From: Panagrolaimus kolymaensis
Lineage: Eukaryota > Nematoda > Chromadorea > Rhabditida > Panagrolaimidae
Direction: 5' to 3'
Length of the DNA: 64,000 bases
Assembly: GCA_028622995.1 (NCBI GenBank)
Contig: JAJQJQ010000006.1
Coordinates: forward strand, 7,750,001-7,814,000
A program made the position numbers and the translations under genes. How positions within the stretch are numbered: position 1 is the first letter of the stretch; each line of letters opens with the position of its first letter. A model generated the notes under the pieces. It saw nothing but the letters and a program-made list of their open reading frames with translations, was not told the origin of the DNA and ran no database searches. This document shows, piece after piece, positions 47,238 through 59,296 of this stretch.

Positions 47238-47446
47238 TAAATGGCTCTGTGACCTTTGCTTACAAAGAGCATGAGACTCACGAGTAAATTTTAATTTGAC
47301 ATCTTCTGGCGCCATTCTTTTTTTTGATGTTGCAAAAAAGGTGATTAAAATAAAACTGAAAGTCAACGACTTCGAGATTTCAAGATAGCTGGGTTGCTGT
47401 CATTCAGAATTAAATAGCTTTTTCCGTTTATTTCCATTTTTTTCCA

Positions 47447-47453
47447 CTGATAA
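47447..47453 (+). promoter_or_regulatory. CTGATAA element (VPE2-like) in vitellogenin promoter
   Basis: An exact CTGATAA, the vitellogenin promoter element 2 described for Caenorhabditis vit genes, 189 bp before the ATG and 63 bp before the TATA box. A near-match to VPE1 (TGTCATT for TGTCAAT) sits about 50 bp further upstream. Confidence 0.55.
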
Positions 47454-47515
47454 CAAAAAAATTTTCGATGGCTCCAGAAAAAAACAGATGTCAGTCTTGA
47501 GAGCTTGAAAACGAG

Positions 47516-47522
47516 TATAAAA
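47516..47522 (+). promoter_or_regulatory. TATA box of the vitellogenin gene
   Basis: TATAAAA, 114 bp before the ATG, the right distance for initiation near 47545-47550 and a short 5'UTR. Confidence 0.6.
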
Positions 47523-47635
47523 TGAATATCAAAAATAGGGGAAAGTATTGCTTTTTGAATCAGTTTTCACTTTGCTCCTTCATTTACTTGCTACTCTCAA
47601 CTTTGCTGTGCCTTTGAGGTTCAACAACAACAACG

Positions 47636-50600
47636 ATGATCACCAAAAGTGTCTTGGTGCTTTTATGCGCCGGCCTTTTGGCTGCTGTTTTTGCCAACAG
47701 GGATATTGAACCAAGTCGAGCATTCCGTTCAGGTCATGAATATTCATATGACTACAATGGCCAAGTTGCTTCCAGCTTGTCAAATGGAGATCAATATTCT
47801 GTTTCACGCTTCCGCTCTCTCGTAAAAGTAAGCATTTTACTAAACCTTTAAAAAAGCTTTCACAAAATCTACAAATTTTAGTTAAACTTTGTCACCGACC
47901 AACTTGTTACCGTCCAACTTGAACAACCTCAAATGGGACAATGGAATGAATATTTTGATCAACCATATGAATTCCATAAATTTGATAAATTTGAACCCGT
48001 TCAAATTGAAAGCAACCATGTTGAAAAATTAAATCTTCCTTTCCAAATTCGGTTAGCTTTTAACTTTTTTTATTTTTCAAATACCTAATCATTGGTATTT
48101 TAGTTTCACCAATGGAAAAGTTTCTGACCTTACCTTCCATAAAGATGATGTAACTTTCTCAGAAAATATCAAACGAGCAATTGTCAACACTCTTCAAGTT
48201 CAACTTGAAAATTCTGAAGAAAGCCAAAATGTTGAAGAACGCGAAAATAAAAGTTATGCTTTCTCCCTCAATGAAACCACCATCGAAGGCGAATGTGAAT
48301 CACTTTACACCGTTGTTCAAGTCTCATCTGAAACTGAAACCATCGATTCCTACAATGTTACTAAAAGTATTGACTTTTCTCAATGCCGCAATCGCCCCGA
48401 ATTTCGTTACAATTATTTCCGTTTTGCTGAACCCATTGAACTTGTTCGAAATTTGGATGATAAAACCGCTAAAAAATACATTCATAGTAATCCAGCTTTG
48501 GGAATTTCATCCGTATATGAATTTGCTCTTAATGGAGATCGCCGCCAATTTATCATCAAAGAAAGCAAAATCTCAAGCAAATATAGCTATGAAATGATGG
48601 ATGGTGAACGCGTTCATATGATCACTTATGCCTTAGCTAAACTTACCCTTAAAGTAAGGCTTTAAAAAAATTTAATTTTCTTTTTTTAATTTCTTTCTTT
48701 TTTTAATTTCTTTCTTTTTTTAGAATGTCGAACGCAAAGAAGCTTCTGAACAAATGACTTCGGTCAAATCCTCTGCTTCCCTCATGTATAGCAATGCCTT
48801 AGATGTTTTACGCGAACGTTTCATTGCTGAAGGTGATGAAAGCTATCTTCGCCAAAATCCATACATGCGCATGCCCAATGCTGTTTCTATCGTCACCAAC
48901 ATCATGAAACGCCTTCTTGAAACTTCAACTCAAAAAACCATTGAAGGCATTGATGAACAAGCCACTCGATATTTGACTCAACTCATTTCAATCCTTCGAT
49001 TATCCACTCGATCCGACATCCAAACCATCCACAAAAATCTTTTTGAAAGTGATGGATATAATGGAATTGAAAAAACTTTCATGCAATCCATCCTTGCTGA
49101 TGCCTTGGCCATTGCTGGAACCAAAAATACCCTTGATCATCTTTTTGATAAAATTCAAAAGGGAGATATTTCCACCACCAAAGCTGCTACCACTCTCTCA
49201 AAGCTCATGAACCTTCGCATTGTTTCAACTGCAACTGTCAAGAGTCTTAACAATCTTTGCCAAACTCCACGAGTTCAAGAATCCACCATCTTAAAACGCA
49301 CTTGCATGCTCACTTATGGTGCTATGGTTAATGCCATGTGTTCAGTTGATAGCCCCTTCAAACATGGCGACAAATACACCACCGCCTCCATGAACAAATA
49401 CTGTGAAGCTGGAACCAAAAAGGACATTGCAAAGGATATCATCGATTATTACAAAAAAGCTTCAACTCGCGCTGATAAAATTCTTGCTGTAAAAACTATG
49501 GGAAACATGGGTCTTGAAAATACCGTCATCTTTCTTGAAGAAATTATCCGTGATTGGAATGTTGAAAAAATTATCCGCATTCAAGCCATCGATGCTCTTC
49601 GACATCTTCGAGTTGAAATGTCTCGCCGAGTTCAACGCATCCTTCTTCCAATTTTCCAAGATCGTCGTGAACATCCAGAAATTCGCATGAATGCCGTTTA
49701 CCAACTTCTTCACACCCGCCCCGATCAATCTGTCCTTGATTTCATCATGCTTGAAATGATTCGTGAACCCAACACCCATGTTAAAAACTTTGTCAATCAA
49801 CTCGTCCATCAAATGATCAAAAATTCTGATAAAGTTTGGGATCGTGAAACGTAAGCAGCTTTTAATTTTTTTTTAAACTTTCACTAAAAGTTTCATTTAT
49901 TTTTTAGCGCTCAAACCCTTAAATCCATGTTGAAACATTTCAACCTTTACAACAATGACCAAGATAAAACCAACTTTGCCACATCCAAATTCTTCTCAAC
50001 TGTTGTTGCAGTTGATCAATGGCAATTCCAAGAACTTGCTTCCCAATTCGATTTTGCTGCTCTCTTCAGTAATGATTCCCGACTTCCAAAAGAACTTATG
50101 GCTTCATGGAGCCTTCTTTCAAATAAACGCATCATCCCAAATACTTATCAAGTTGGCATGCACACTCAAGATTTAGAACAACTTCTTGAACGTTTATATC
50201 AATCATGGGAATCCAAAAACTTTGATGATCTTATGGTTCGTGATCGTCGTTCCGTCATCGATGAATACAATCCAATGAATTTCCTCAAGAATATTTACAA
50301 CCGCTTGAAGATTGCTACTCGTCGTGTTTCCACTGAAACTGCAAATCCAATGATCCTACTTTATTCCCGTTGGCAAAATATGGATACCATCTTCTGCCTC
50401 ACTGATGAAGATTCTCTTCCACAACTTCTTCAATCTTTCATCGTTGATGGAAAAGTTGATGTTTCAAATTGGGAATTAAAAAATATGAAATTCAATTGGG
50501 CTTCAGCTTCATATGGTTATGAACAACAAATCAAAACTCCAACCATCTGTGGCATCCCTCTTCTCACAACCATCCGAATCCCCACCATTGCCGTTATTGA

Positions 50601-53055
50601 TGGCAGCATTTCCACCAGCTTCAATGAAAAAGAAAATGAAGATCGCCTTAAAAATGCCCGCATCCACCTCAAAGTTGAACCCAAAATTGCTACCACTGTT
50701 ATCGTCAAAATGGAAATGTTCTCTCCTTTATTTACATCTGGTGTGAAAACTTTCCATTCTGCTCAACTTCGCTTACCTCTTAACATGGTTGCTAAAGTTA
50801 AAGCTCCACATTGGTTACCTGAAATTGAACTTCATATGCCCACTGAAGAAGTCCGTCTTATCCATCTTCAAACACGCCCTGTCACCTTCTATCGAGTTTG
50901 GCCTGAAAAGAGTGGAGTCTTCATTGAAGCCGCAGAAAAAACTCTTATCATCGATGATGTTACTGGTCCACTTCATCAAAAACGAATCAATCATGTTGAT
51001 GCTTTCCTTGGAATGAACATTAACATCGATGCTCATTGGCATGCAAGTCCTCTTTCCGTTAGCCAAAAACTTCTTGGAGATTGGTTACTTTCTGGAGAAA
51101 ATGCATTTGAATTTAAAATCCAACCAACTGCTGATTCCGCCAAATCCCTTAAACTCACCGTCAATGGTCATATGAAAGTCACCAAAGATGTCCGCGATGT
51201 TGATCTTCCTGATTTCCAAACCCTTTTCGGAATTCACAACAATCAAATGTTTGCCAATACTGAACGTGATGAACAAAAATTAATTAAAGAACAAGTTCAA
51301 CGTGCCGCTGGAAAACTTGATCATCTTTCACATTTCTCCATCAAAGCTGAAGCTGTCAAAGGTGTTCGCCCACATACCGCTAAAATCACTCTTAATTCAG
51401 TCTGTGATAAAGATATGATCCTTTGTGTTATCAACCACGAAATGGACGTTGACTCAAAATGGACCTTCAAAAGCATTGCCCATCTTGCTATGCCTGAACT
51501 TCGCGGAGTAGTTTCTGGTTTTTCAACCCGTCATATCATCGCTAAAGTTGATGCTGGATTTGGTGGCAGTGATAAAAATCAAATCATCGTCAATTTTTAT
51601 GGTCGACCATCCGCTGAAAAAATTGAATCCCTCAAACTTCTTTTGAATGATCGTGAAAATGTTCGCAGCAATAGCATGGTTTATGAAAATGCTCCACAAA
51701 TTTTGAAACCCAATGATTATATCATGATCTTTGAAAATAAATTATCAACTCAATGGACCCGCCACATGCATACTTTCTACAATTATCTCAGCTTTGCTTC
51801 ATTTGTTTCCATGCCTGAACGTGAACTCATTGAAAAAGAAACCAGCAAACGCTCCCAAACTTTGATGACCCGTTTAACCCTTGATGAAAACAATTACAAC
51901 ATGACCATTTCAATGCCCAATAAACAACATCAACTTGAATTGGATTTGGATGACGTTCTTGTTCCTCGTCGCGGTAATGGAGAATCCAAAGCTCGAAGCA
52001 TTTATGATGTCCTCCGCCGATCCAGTAATGATGATGCTGAATGTTCCATCAAGAAAGGACAAATGGTTCGAACTTTCGATGGGAAAACCTTTAAACTTCC
52101 ATTGAACATGTGCTACACCATTCTCGCAAAAGATTGCGTCGAAGATTCCACCTTTGTTGTTATGGCCAAAAAATCCGTTGCATATCTCGATGAACTCAAA
52201 CTCAAAATGGTTAATCAAGAAAAGATTTATGAAATTACCAAGCACACCAATAAATTGGTTGTCAAAGTAAATAATTATCTCGTTGATGAAGTTGATTACG
52301 AACAATATGGAATTTACAAAGTTGGCGGAAGAGATGAAATTGTTGAAATTCGTTGCCCTAAAACTGGTATCACCGTTCGCTTCGATGGATTAAATGTTAA
52401 AATCACCATTGGAAGTCAATACCTTAATCGTCAATGCGGAATTTGTGGACATTACAACGGTGATGTAACTGATGATCTTCGAAAACCTGATAATGAAGAA
52501 GCTACAAGCCTTCGAGATTTCCATCAAAGCTATCTTTATCGCGATGCTGAATGTGACCCAACCGCTGTTGAACAAGTTAAAAAAGATTCAAGCGAAGAAA
52601 AGCAAAATGAAGAATACAGCATGGATGTTGAAGAAGAAAATGATGTAACTAATGATCAAGAAAACAAAGGTAATTTTATATCTTCTTTTTTTTCTTTGGC
52701 TATTTTTTTAAATTTCTTTCTTTTTTTAGAAAACCTTGAAAAAACCCTCGTTGTTGAATATCGCAATCGCATTTGCTTCTCCAAAAATCCCGTCAAATGC
52801 CCAGAAGGTTCCCAAAAAGAAGGCCGCAAAGAAAACAAGGACATTGATTTCATTTGTATGAAGCGAAGCCAAAATAAAACCAAGAAATTCCTTCGTCTTG
52901 TTAACAAAGGTGAAACAATTGAAGTTGATGAAGCTATGGGCAATCAAGAAAGCATCCCCCAAAATCTTTCAATCAAATGCGTTGTCAACAACACTTCATC
53001 TTCCCGTCGTCGTGGCACCACTGGCAATGACGATCAAGAAATGAAGTACCTTTAA
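47636..53055 (+). CDS. vit: Vitellogenin (yolk lipoprotein precursor)
   Basis: Exons 47636-47827, 47882-48051, 48104-48653, 48724-49850, 49908-52669 and 52730-53055 give 1708 residues, the expected size. Vitellogenins are made in the intestine, secreted, and taken up by oocytes as yolk. Order: signal peptide (SVLVLLCAGLLAAVFANR), lipid-transfer N-sheet and helical domains (to about 700, with RTCMLTYGAMVNAMC), DUF1943 beta-sheet region, then a C-terminal von Willebrand factor D domain from about 1390 (GQMVRTFDGKTFKLPLNMC; NRQCGICGHYNGD near 1523). An acidic insert (NEEYSMDVEEENDVTNDQEN) and a basic tail follow. Codon use is more biased to C-ending codons (ATC, ACC, GTC) than neighbours, consistent with very high expression. 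Poly(A) signal at 53234-53239. Confidence 0.97.
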
Positions 53056-53239
53056 ATGGTCTTCCATGCTTCTTCCCATCCATTCCTTCCATGGATATGT
53101 GATTCATTAAAAAAAAGAAAAACAAAAAAATAACTTTTATAAATTTGTACTTTTTTTCGGCACTTTTTTTCTTCATATAATTTGAACCCTGTTATTTCAA
53201 ATTATTTTTGTATTGCCAAGTAAATTTTAATCAAATAAA

Positions 53240-53729
53240 TGCATACCCCAAAAAAACTTTATTTTGCTATAAAACAATTGGAATTTTAAATTTTTAACTT
53301 TCACATTTTTTGAAAGCAAAAAAGAAAGAATGAAAAAAGAAAATAAAATAAAAGTGCTTCTTCCATTTTTTCTTTTTTCAATTTCTTTTTGATAAGAAAA
53401 ACTCTTTTGTTTTTCCTTTTATTTTTCATTTATTGGTGGTTATGCTTCTTCTTATTGATTAGTCTTTTAATTTCCTTTGCACCCATTTGGCTTTCTTCTT
53501 TTATTTATTTTTCAAAAAATAACTTGAAGCTTTTGGCTATTAAAATTTGTGACAAATAACAAAACCTTTTGTCTTCGTAAAATACTAAAATGACTTACTT
53601 CCCCTCTTTTCGTTTTTTTATTTGGAAAAAAAGTTTTATCCAAGCTTTCTTAAGTTTAGTAACTTTTGCTATTTATATTTACTTCTTCTTTTTATTACTA
53701 TTATTCTGTCAGTATTTTAACTTTCCAAT
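53240..53729. other. Spacer, no gene seen
   Basis: T-rich sequence between the vitellogenin poly(A) signal and the next F-box-like gene. Confidence 0.4.
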
Positions 53730-54520
53730 ATGTTTGATCCAAATGTGATTAACGTCCTTGAATCAAATTTCAAGGATTTAAAATTATCTTCAGAGTCATC
53801 AGCTGAAACTTTCGATTTCATTTCACTTCCATGGGTTTGTCAAAAGCGTTTCGCTGAAATATGTGATCCAGAAACCTTAAAGTCGTTTGCTCTAATCAAA
53901 GAAGCTACCCGACTACTTGCAAAACGACGTCATACAATTGAGAAAGCTGTAATCGATATTGATAATTCTTCATGCACCTTTTCTGCATTATGTTATTGTA
54001 ATGAAAATGAATTATGTAATGGAGAAAAAGATATGGCTGATTTTAAAAATAAAATGGATGTTATTGATACTATAACTATTTTTCGATGGAATGAAGAAAT
54101 AATTACCGATAAATTTATTCAACATTTACCAATTACTTTTAATTCATACAAACGACTCGAACTCGATGTATTTTGCATTGATTTTGATGCATTAAAAACT
54201 TTAATAAATCCAAGATTAAAAATTTTTACATTTGAAGGAGGTATTCGTTCAAACTGCCCAATGAAAGAATTTCTCGAATTTATTAAATTTATATTAAATC
54301 TTGATAATGTTGAGTAAGTTCCTCATATTTTTTTGGAAAAACAAAAATCACCACATTTTTTAGTTTCCTTTTATACCATTCAACTTCTTCATTACATTTT
54401 GCTAATAATGGTTTTAATTTTTTGTTTGAAGCGATTAAATTTCTTAAGCAAGACAAAATTATTAATACTCATGGTATCAAAATTTCAATGTTAAATGGTT
54501 TTAAAATTTTAAAATATTAA
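53730..54520 (+). CDS. F-box-like family protein (copy E)
   Basis: Exons 53730-54313 and 54364-54520 give 246 residues. MFDPNVINVLESNFKDLKL aligns with the starts of B and C. F-box-like region FDFISLPWVCQKRFAEICDP and TLKSFALIKEATRLLAKRR, cysteine motif CYCNENELCNG, then LINPRLKIFTFEGGIRSNCP and MKEFLEFIKFILNLDNV. The last exon reads FLLYHSTSSLHFANNGFNF. Unlike the other full copies it is on the plus strand and outside the cluster, next to the vitellogenin gene. Poly(A) signal 54555-54560. Confidence 0.75.
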
Positions 54521-54560
54521 GTTTTGTCTCTTTGTCTTTTTTATGTTTTTTTTGAATAAA

Positions 54561-54825
54561 TTTATTATTTATCATCCAGTTTACTTACACTCAGTAAAGT
54601 TAAAATTTTTAAACTTTCAAAATTTCATTTTTTCTCTCCATGTTTGTTTTTGATTTCAGCAGCTAATTAAACACGCCTTTTTTAAATTTCAAACGTTCAA
54701 AAAATATTTTTGTTGAATAAATTATCATTTCATTATCTTTTTTTGTATTAATTAAAGTCAGTAAGAGGTATAAAAGCATCAGTGAACTTTGACATTTAAA
54801 TTATTTTAAAAAACATCCTGCAAGG
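54561..54825 (+). promoter_or_regulatory. Promoter of the cysteine-rich gene, TATA at 54769-54775
   Basis: TATAAAA lies 57 bp before the next start codon; the rest is AT-rich. The closeness of TATA and ATG suggests a very short 5'UTR. Confidence 0.5.
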
Positions 54826-55206
54826 ATGAAATCCGCAGCATTTATTTGCTTTATTTTAGCTTTAGCTGTGATTCCATTTGTTTATTCACAAATTTGTTGC
54901 GATGGTATGGCTTCAACTGGACGTAAGTTTTCCAATTGTTGAGAAATTCAAACCCTAAAATTCAAATTCCAATTTTTTAAGCTTGCATAAATGACAATTG
55001 CCCAACATCAAGAATGTGCCAAAATGGAATGTGCTGTAAGTGTTTTTCTTTGCTACATTACTTCTATTTTACTCTTTTAATTTTATTTAGGTGCTTGTCG
55101 TGATACATGTTATGATTGTTATCTTTACGTTGGATATTGTAATAATACATATTATGCTAATTGCATGTCCGGTTGCCAATACACATGTGGCAAATGTCAT
55201 TATTAA
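54826..55206 (+). CDS. Small secreted cysteine-rich protein with ShK-like end
   Basis: Exons 54826-54922, 54982-55035 and 55091-55206, phase-1 introns, give 88 residues. Signal peptide (FICFILALAVIPFVYSQ) and a mature part of about 68 residues with 15 cysteines. The first block holds CC, CINDNC and CQNGMCCAC. The last block, CRDTCYDCYLYVGYCNNTYY then CMSGCQYTCGKC, has spacing close to a ShK domain (C-D...C......C...C..TC..C) with an extra pair. One sequon (NNT). Could be a defence or cuticle peptide. Relatedness to the three-domain ShK gene at 12112 is only at the domain level. Confidence 0.8.
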
Positions 55207-55540
55207 AAAAACCTTGGGATTATGAAGAAGAAAAAAGGATATTTATTTTTTAAATGTTGTTGAAACAAAAATTTAGTTTAGTATCGCTGACACACACACA
55301 ATGTTTTTATTTTTGTTTATGGGTGCTTTTTATAAAAATTCAATAAAAAAATTTAACAGAAAAAAAGAAGGAATGTTGCAAATAAAAAATTAAGCATCGA
55401 TTAAAAAATTTTGTTCATTCAAGCAATAGAAGAAAAAAATAGACGGCAAATTTTGTAATTTTTGAAGCAATGTTTTTAACAAAAAAAAAACACAATTTAC
55501 TTTGCTTTCAATTCATAAAATTTTTCTGTGGAATAAAATT
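55207..55540. other. Spacer, no gene seen
   Basis: 3'UTR of the cysteine-rich gene (AATAAA at 55342-55347) and 5' side of the coiled-coil gene. Confidence 0.45.
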
Positions 55541-57053
55541 ATGACAGAAGCAACGGAACTTGAACCATCTCGAGCTATGGTAACTTTTCGACCTAATGTT
55601 GTTGAAGATGAAGTAAGCTGTTACTTCAAACTACTTTTGCCATAAAATGCATTTTTCAGACTCCCAAATCCTTCAATTCTCTCCGCCAAAATCATAATGC
55701 TCTCAAATCCAAGCATGAATTTGATACTCACGAATTTAAAGATGTTTTAATATTTTGTAAAAAAACCATGCAACTTCAAGATTATGAAGTTAGAAGGCTT
55801 GAAGAACTTTTAGAATCTACAGAAACTCAGCAAAATAATAAACTTTTAAATATTCAACAACAAGCCAAAGATGAAATTGATGAACTCAAACTTGAGCTTG
55901 AAAGAATGAAAAGTGAAAATTTATTAATGAGTAAGTTTTCTCGGAACAAAAAACTAAAGTTGAAACAATTTTTGTTTGTAGTGACTCAAATAGGAAATCA
56001 ACAACAAATGGAACTTGAAATGGCGGATATGAGAAAAGAAATGAAAGAATTGAAGCGTGAAATGGCTTTAAAAGATGAAAAAATGAATAAACGTGAACTA
56101 AGAGAAAGAGAAATTGCTTTGGTTACTGAGCAAAGAGTCAGACAAGAAGTTCAGCGAGAGTTTGATTCAGAAATAGAAAAAATTGCCAGAGAATTAAGGA
56201 TTCAAAATGCTGCCCAAATTGAAGCCAACAATCATGTAAGCTTATGTCTCTTGGAAAAGGAAAACGGTGGAGTTGTAATAATACTCTTCCCTTTTTTTTT
56301 TATCTTTTTCTACCTCTCAATTAAAACCAAGCTATTTTTCATGGACACAAAAATTGTTTAAATTTTTCTTTTCTCTTTTTCAGATAATCAATAAATTAAA
56401 CAAAGAAATTATGCACCACAAAACGCAAACCGAAACAACCAAATATAAACTTAATGAAGCCACAGAAGAATTGGTTCAAATTAAAAAGGATAATTCCATG
56501 CTTGAAAATGACAAAAAGCGACTTGAAGAACATCTCAATAAAGCTAGTCAACAAGTAAATTTGACAGCTTTACATAATTAATAAAACTAAAAGTTTCAGA
56601 CTGAGAAGCTTTTAAAAGATACGAGAAAGCAGTTGGAAGATTTTGAAAAGCTACGAATAAAAGAAACAATGAAAAATGCAGAAATTTTGAATGGTCTCAA
56701 AAAGGAGATAACAGAGTACAAAAAATCTATTAAAGATAAGGACGAAACAATTAGGCGAATGCTTGAAACATTGAAAGGAGAAAAAGTATGACTTTGCTTC
56801 CAACCAATTATCGACTAATTAGGGACTATCTTAACAAAAAAATAAAATAAAAATAAATTTACAGGAACTTCGAGAAACAACTCTTGCAAAACACGCGGAT
56901 CAAAACGAAAAATTGCAGGATATGAAATCATTTTTAAAAATTATTTTGGAAGACAACAATGATGACTATGTTGATGCAATGTTAGGAGAAAATAGAGTAG
57001 CAGTTTTTGAAAAGATTTCGCTTTTATTAGAACGTATTCCATTTGTACAATAA
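55541..57053 (+). CDS. Coiled-coil protein
   Basis: Exons 55541-55612, 55660-55930, 55982-56235, 56384-56554, 56600-56785 and 56865-57053 give 380 residues. After a short N-terminus, nearly all of the protein is predicted long coiled coil by its heptad-like Leu/Glu/Lys/Gln pattern (RRLEELLESTETQQNNKLL; ELEMADMRKEMKELKREMA; ENDKKRLEEHLNKASQQ). The C-terminal 35 residues (MKSFLKIILEDNNDDYVD...RIPFVQ) look globular. No enzyme motif; could be a cytoskeletal, centrosomal or tether protein. The stop codon overlaps an AATAAA (57049-57054), and another AATAAA follows at 57096-57101. Converges on the pseudo-Hsp70 gene. Confidence 0.8.
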
Positions 57054-57187
57054 AGAAACAACCACTTGTAAAATCCTGATTGAGCATTTAATTCAAATAA
57101 ACGAAAATACATACAATTTTTTTATTGTCAATTTACACATATTTTACAAAGCAAACGGTTTTCCCAGATTACATAGTTGGAAAAAAA

Positions 57188-59055
57188 TTAATAATACAAA
57201 TGATAATTTGATAGTCCCATTTCTATCAAGTTTTTCGAATCATTAATAAATTCAATTTGGCATTCATTATTTTGTTTCTTCAGTGATTCAATAAACAATG
57301 GATCAGTAGTTCCAATGAAATCTAAATCATGGAAACTAGTATGTTTGGATTTGAGCATTTCTTTGAGGTTTTCAATAACAAAATTGCATAGGCTTCTAAA
57401 ATCGCTACCATCTGTTTTGTTTTTTTTTCAAGCAAAAAAACAACTCACAAATTAGTCATGCTTCCACCCAAAATATTAAAAAGATTCAACTTTTTGAAAT
57501 CCAATTCTGTGATTTTTATTTCATTCGCTTGACAAAGCAGAATATTTAATTCCACACCATTTAAATCAAGGATTAGAAAAATTTTGTTGGAAGCAATTTT
57601 ATAATGTTCTCGAAATCCAATTTGAAGCATTGACAATTCATCCACCAAAGTTATATCAGATAAACCAGCAATTTTAGCAATTCTTTCAAAAGTTAGCTTT
57701 TGGGTTTCATTAAAATATCGAGGATGAGCGAAAATAATTGATTTTTCATTGCCATTGTTTTGGTTTAATCGATTTTTAATTTCCTTACAAATTTCTTCCA
57801 TAACACTTTCTGGTTTTATACATTTGTTTAATCCTTCAATATTGGCAGTAAAATAAGCTTCATCTCCAGTAGGACTAAGAATAATATTTTTACCAAACAA
57901 GAAAAAATCTGAATTCAATCCTTTATTTGCTAACAATTGCATCGCATCTAAAGTTTACAGTAGTAAAAAATATATAACGCAAAAAGTTTTACCATTTCCA
58001 TAAATTTTAGTTCCATCTATTTTGGTGGAATCACCAACATGAGTATTTTTATCGGTGTAAGTAACCGCAAATGGAAATGGAAATCCTGGTAATACTAAAA
58101 AAGTTCAGATAAATATAATTTTTAAGAAAGTTTTGTTTGCTAATAAATAACCTTAAAAAAGAAATAATCGATGGAGGCAGACTAAAGCTTACTTTGATTT
58201 GTTTCGAGGTCAATGGCATTTATTTCATTTTCTCGAAAAATAATACCAATTTGTGGAATCGAAGCAGTTGCATCAAATTTAATTACATCTTCTTCCCCAC
58301 CATTTATTTTAGCTTTAATTAATGCAGCATTGGAATAAAAAAATAATCTTTGTTCTGAACGCGTTCCTCTTTTTGGAGTTTTAAATACAAATGTTTGCCA
58401 ACTTGTTTCATGGAATAATCGATTAACTATGTTATTTGCAATTGCATCATCAACGAGAGTTAATTTAATTTTATTTCTGTCATCAATTAATCTTTCATAA
58501 TCTTCAAGATTTGGAGCTTGAACATGAAATGGAAATGCAACAACATTGTCAAGATTTTGAATAAATTCATTTCGAAGCACAACTTTGGACGCAAACTTTT
58601 TCCATAAATAACAAATAATATTGGAACCATGATTTTGAGCAACAACGAATAAATCTTTTTCCTGTAAATTTTCGAGGAAAGTATCATTTTGAATAACAGC
58701 TCCAATATAAACTGCAACAGCCACGGATATGAAATGAATATTATAAAAGCCATATGCATTTCCAATTCTCGTTAATTCGTTTTTAAAATCAACGTTACAT
58801 TTAGGGGATAAACAAATAACAGTTTGATTTATTTGTTGATCACGTAAATTTAGGGCTAAGATTGACAAAATTTCTTCAAACATGGATTGGCATTTTGTTA
58901 AAGTTTCTTGAGTTACTACAACAAAAAAAACCTCGTTTGACAAGTTTTTTATATGACAAAAAGTTACCTCTTGGACAAATAAAATTATGAATATTGGTTG
59001 AATCCTTGACACAAATGGAAACCCTGCCTTCTTCTGGTGATATTCCAACATACAT
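57188..59055 (-). CDS. Tandem degenerate Hsp70 nucleotide-binding-domain protein
   Basis: Exons 59055-58968, 58915-58193, 58094-57993, 57947-57449 and 57395-57188 give 539 residues. The second half starts at about 247 (PQIGIIFRENEINAIDLETN) and matches the Hsp70 N-terminus, followed by VTYTDKNTHVGDSTKIDG (Hsp70 FTD...GDAAK), then a V-x-P-x-F-x-like segment (IIFAHPRYFNETQKLTFERI) and IFLILDLNGVELNILLCQ where Hsp70 has DLGGGT. GGSMTNL and DFIGTTDPLFIESL stand for GGEDFD and LVGGSxRIP. The first half repeats the central part (VICLSPKCNVDFKNELTRIG; IHFISVAVAVYIGAVIQND) after a short start (MYVGISPEEGRVSI). The ATP-contacting glycine motifs are broken in both, and there is no substrate-binding domain. 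It is probably a non-catalytic pseudo-chaperone. Confidence 0.72.
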
Positions 59056-59296
59056 CGTTGCAACTTCAATGGAAACGTTTGAAAAGTAAAAACGATAAAA
59101 AATAAAAATAAAAGTTAGATTTAACTCATTAAATTAACACCACCAAAAATAAGTGGGAAAAAAAGTTTAAAAAAGTTTATTAGAAAAAGGAAGAATTAAA
59201 TTACATATTAAAAAATTTGACTAGACTAGTTACAAAATTTTTAATAACAAAATTTAGAAGATTGGCTTTGAATTAACTTTTTTAATAATGTGAAAA

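Noticed and set aside
55300..55306. CACACAC tract as a microsatellite
   Set aside because: Too short to report beside the longer AC run at 11267.
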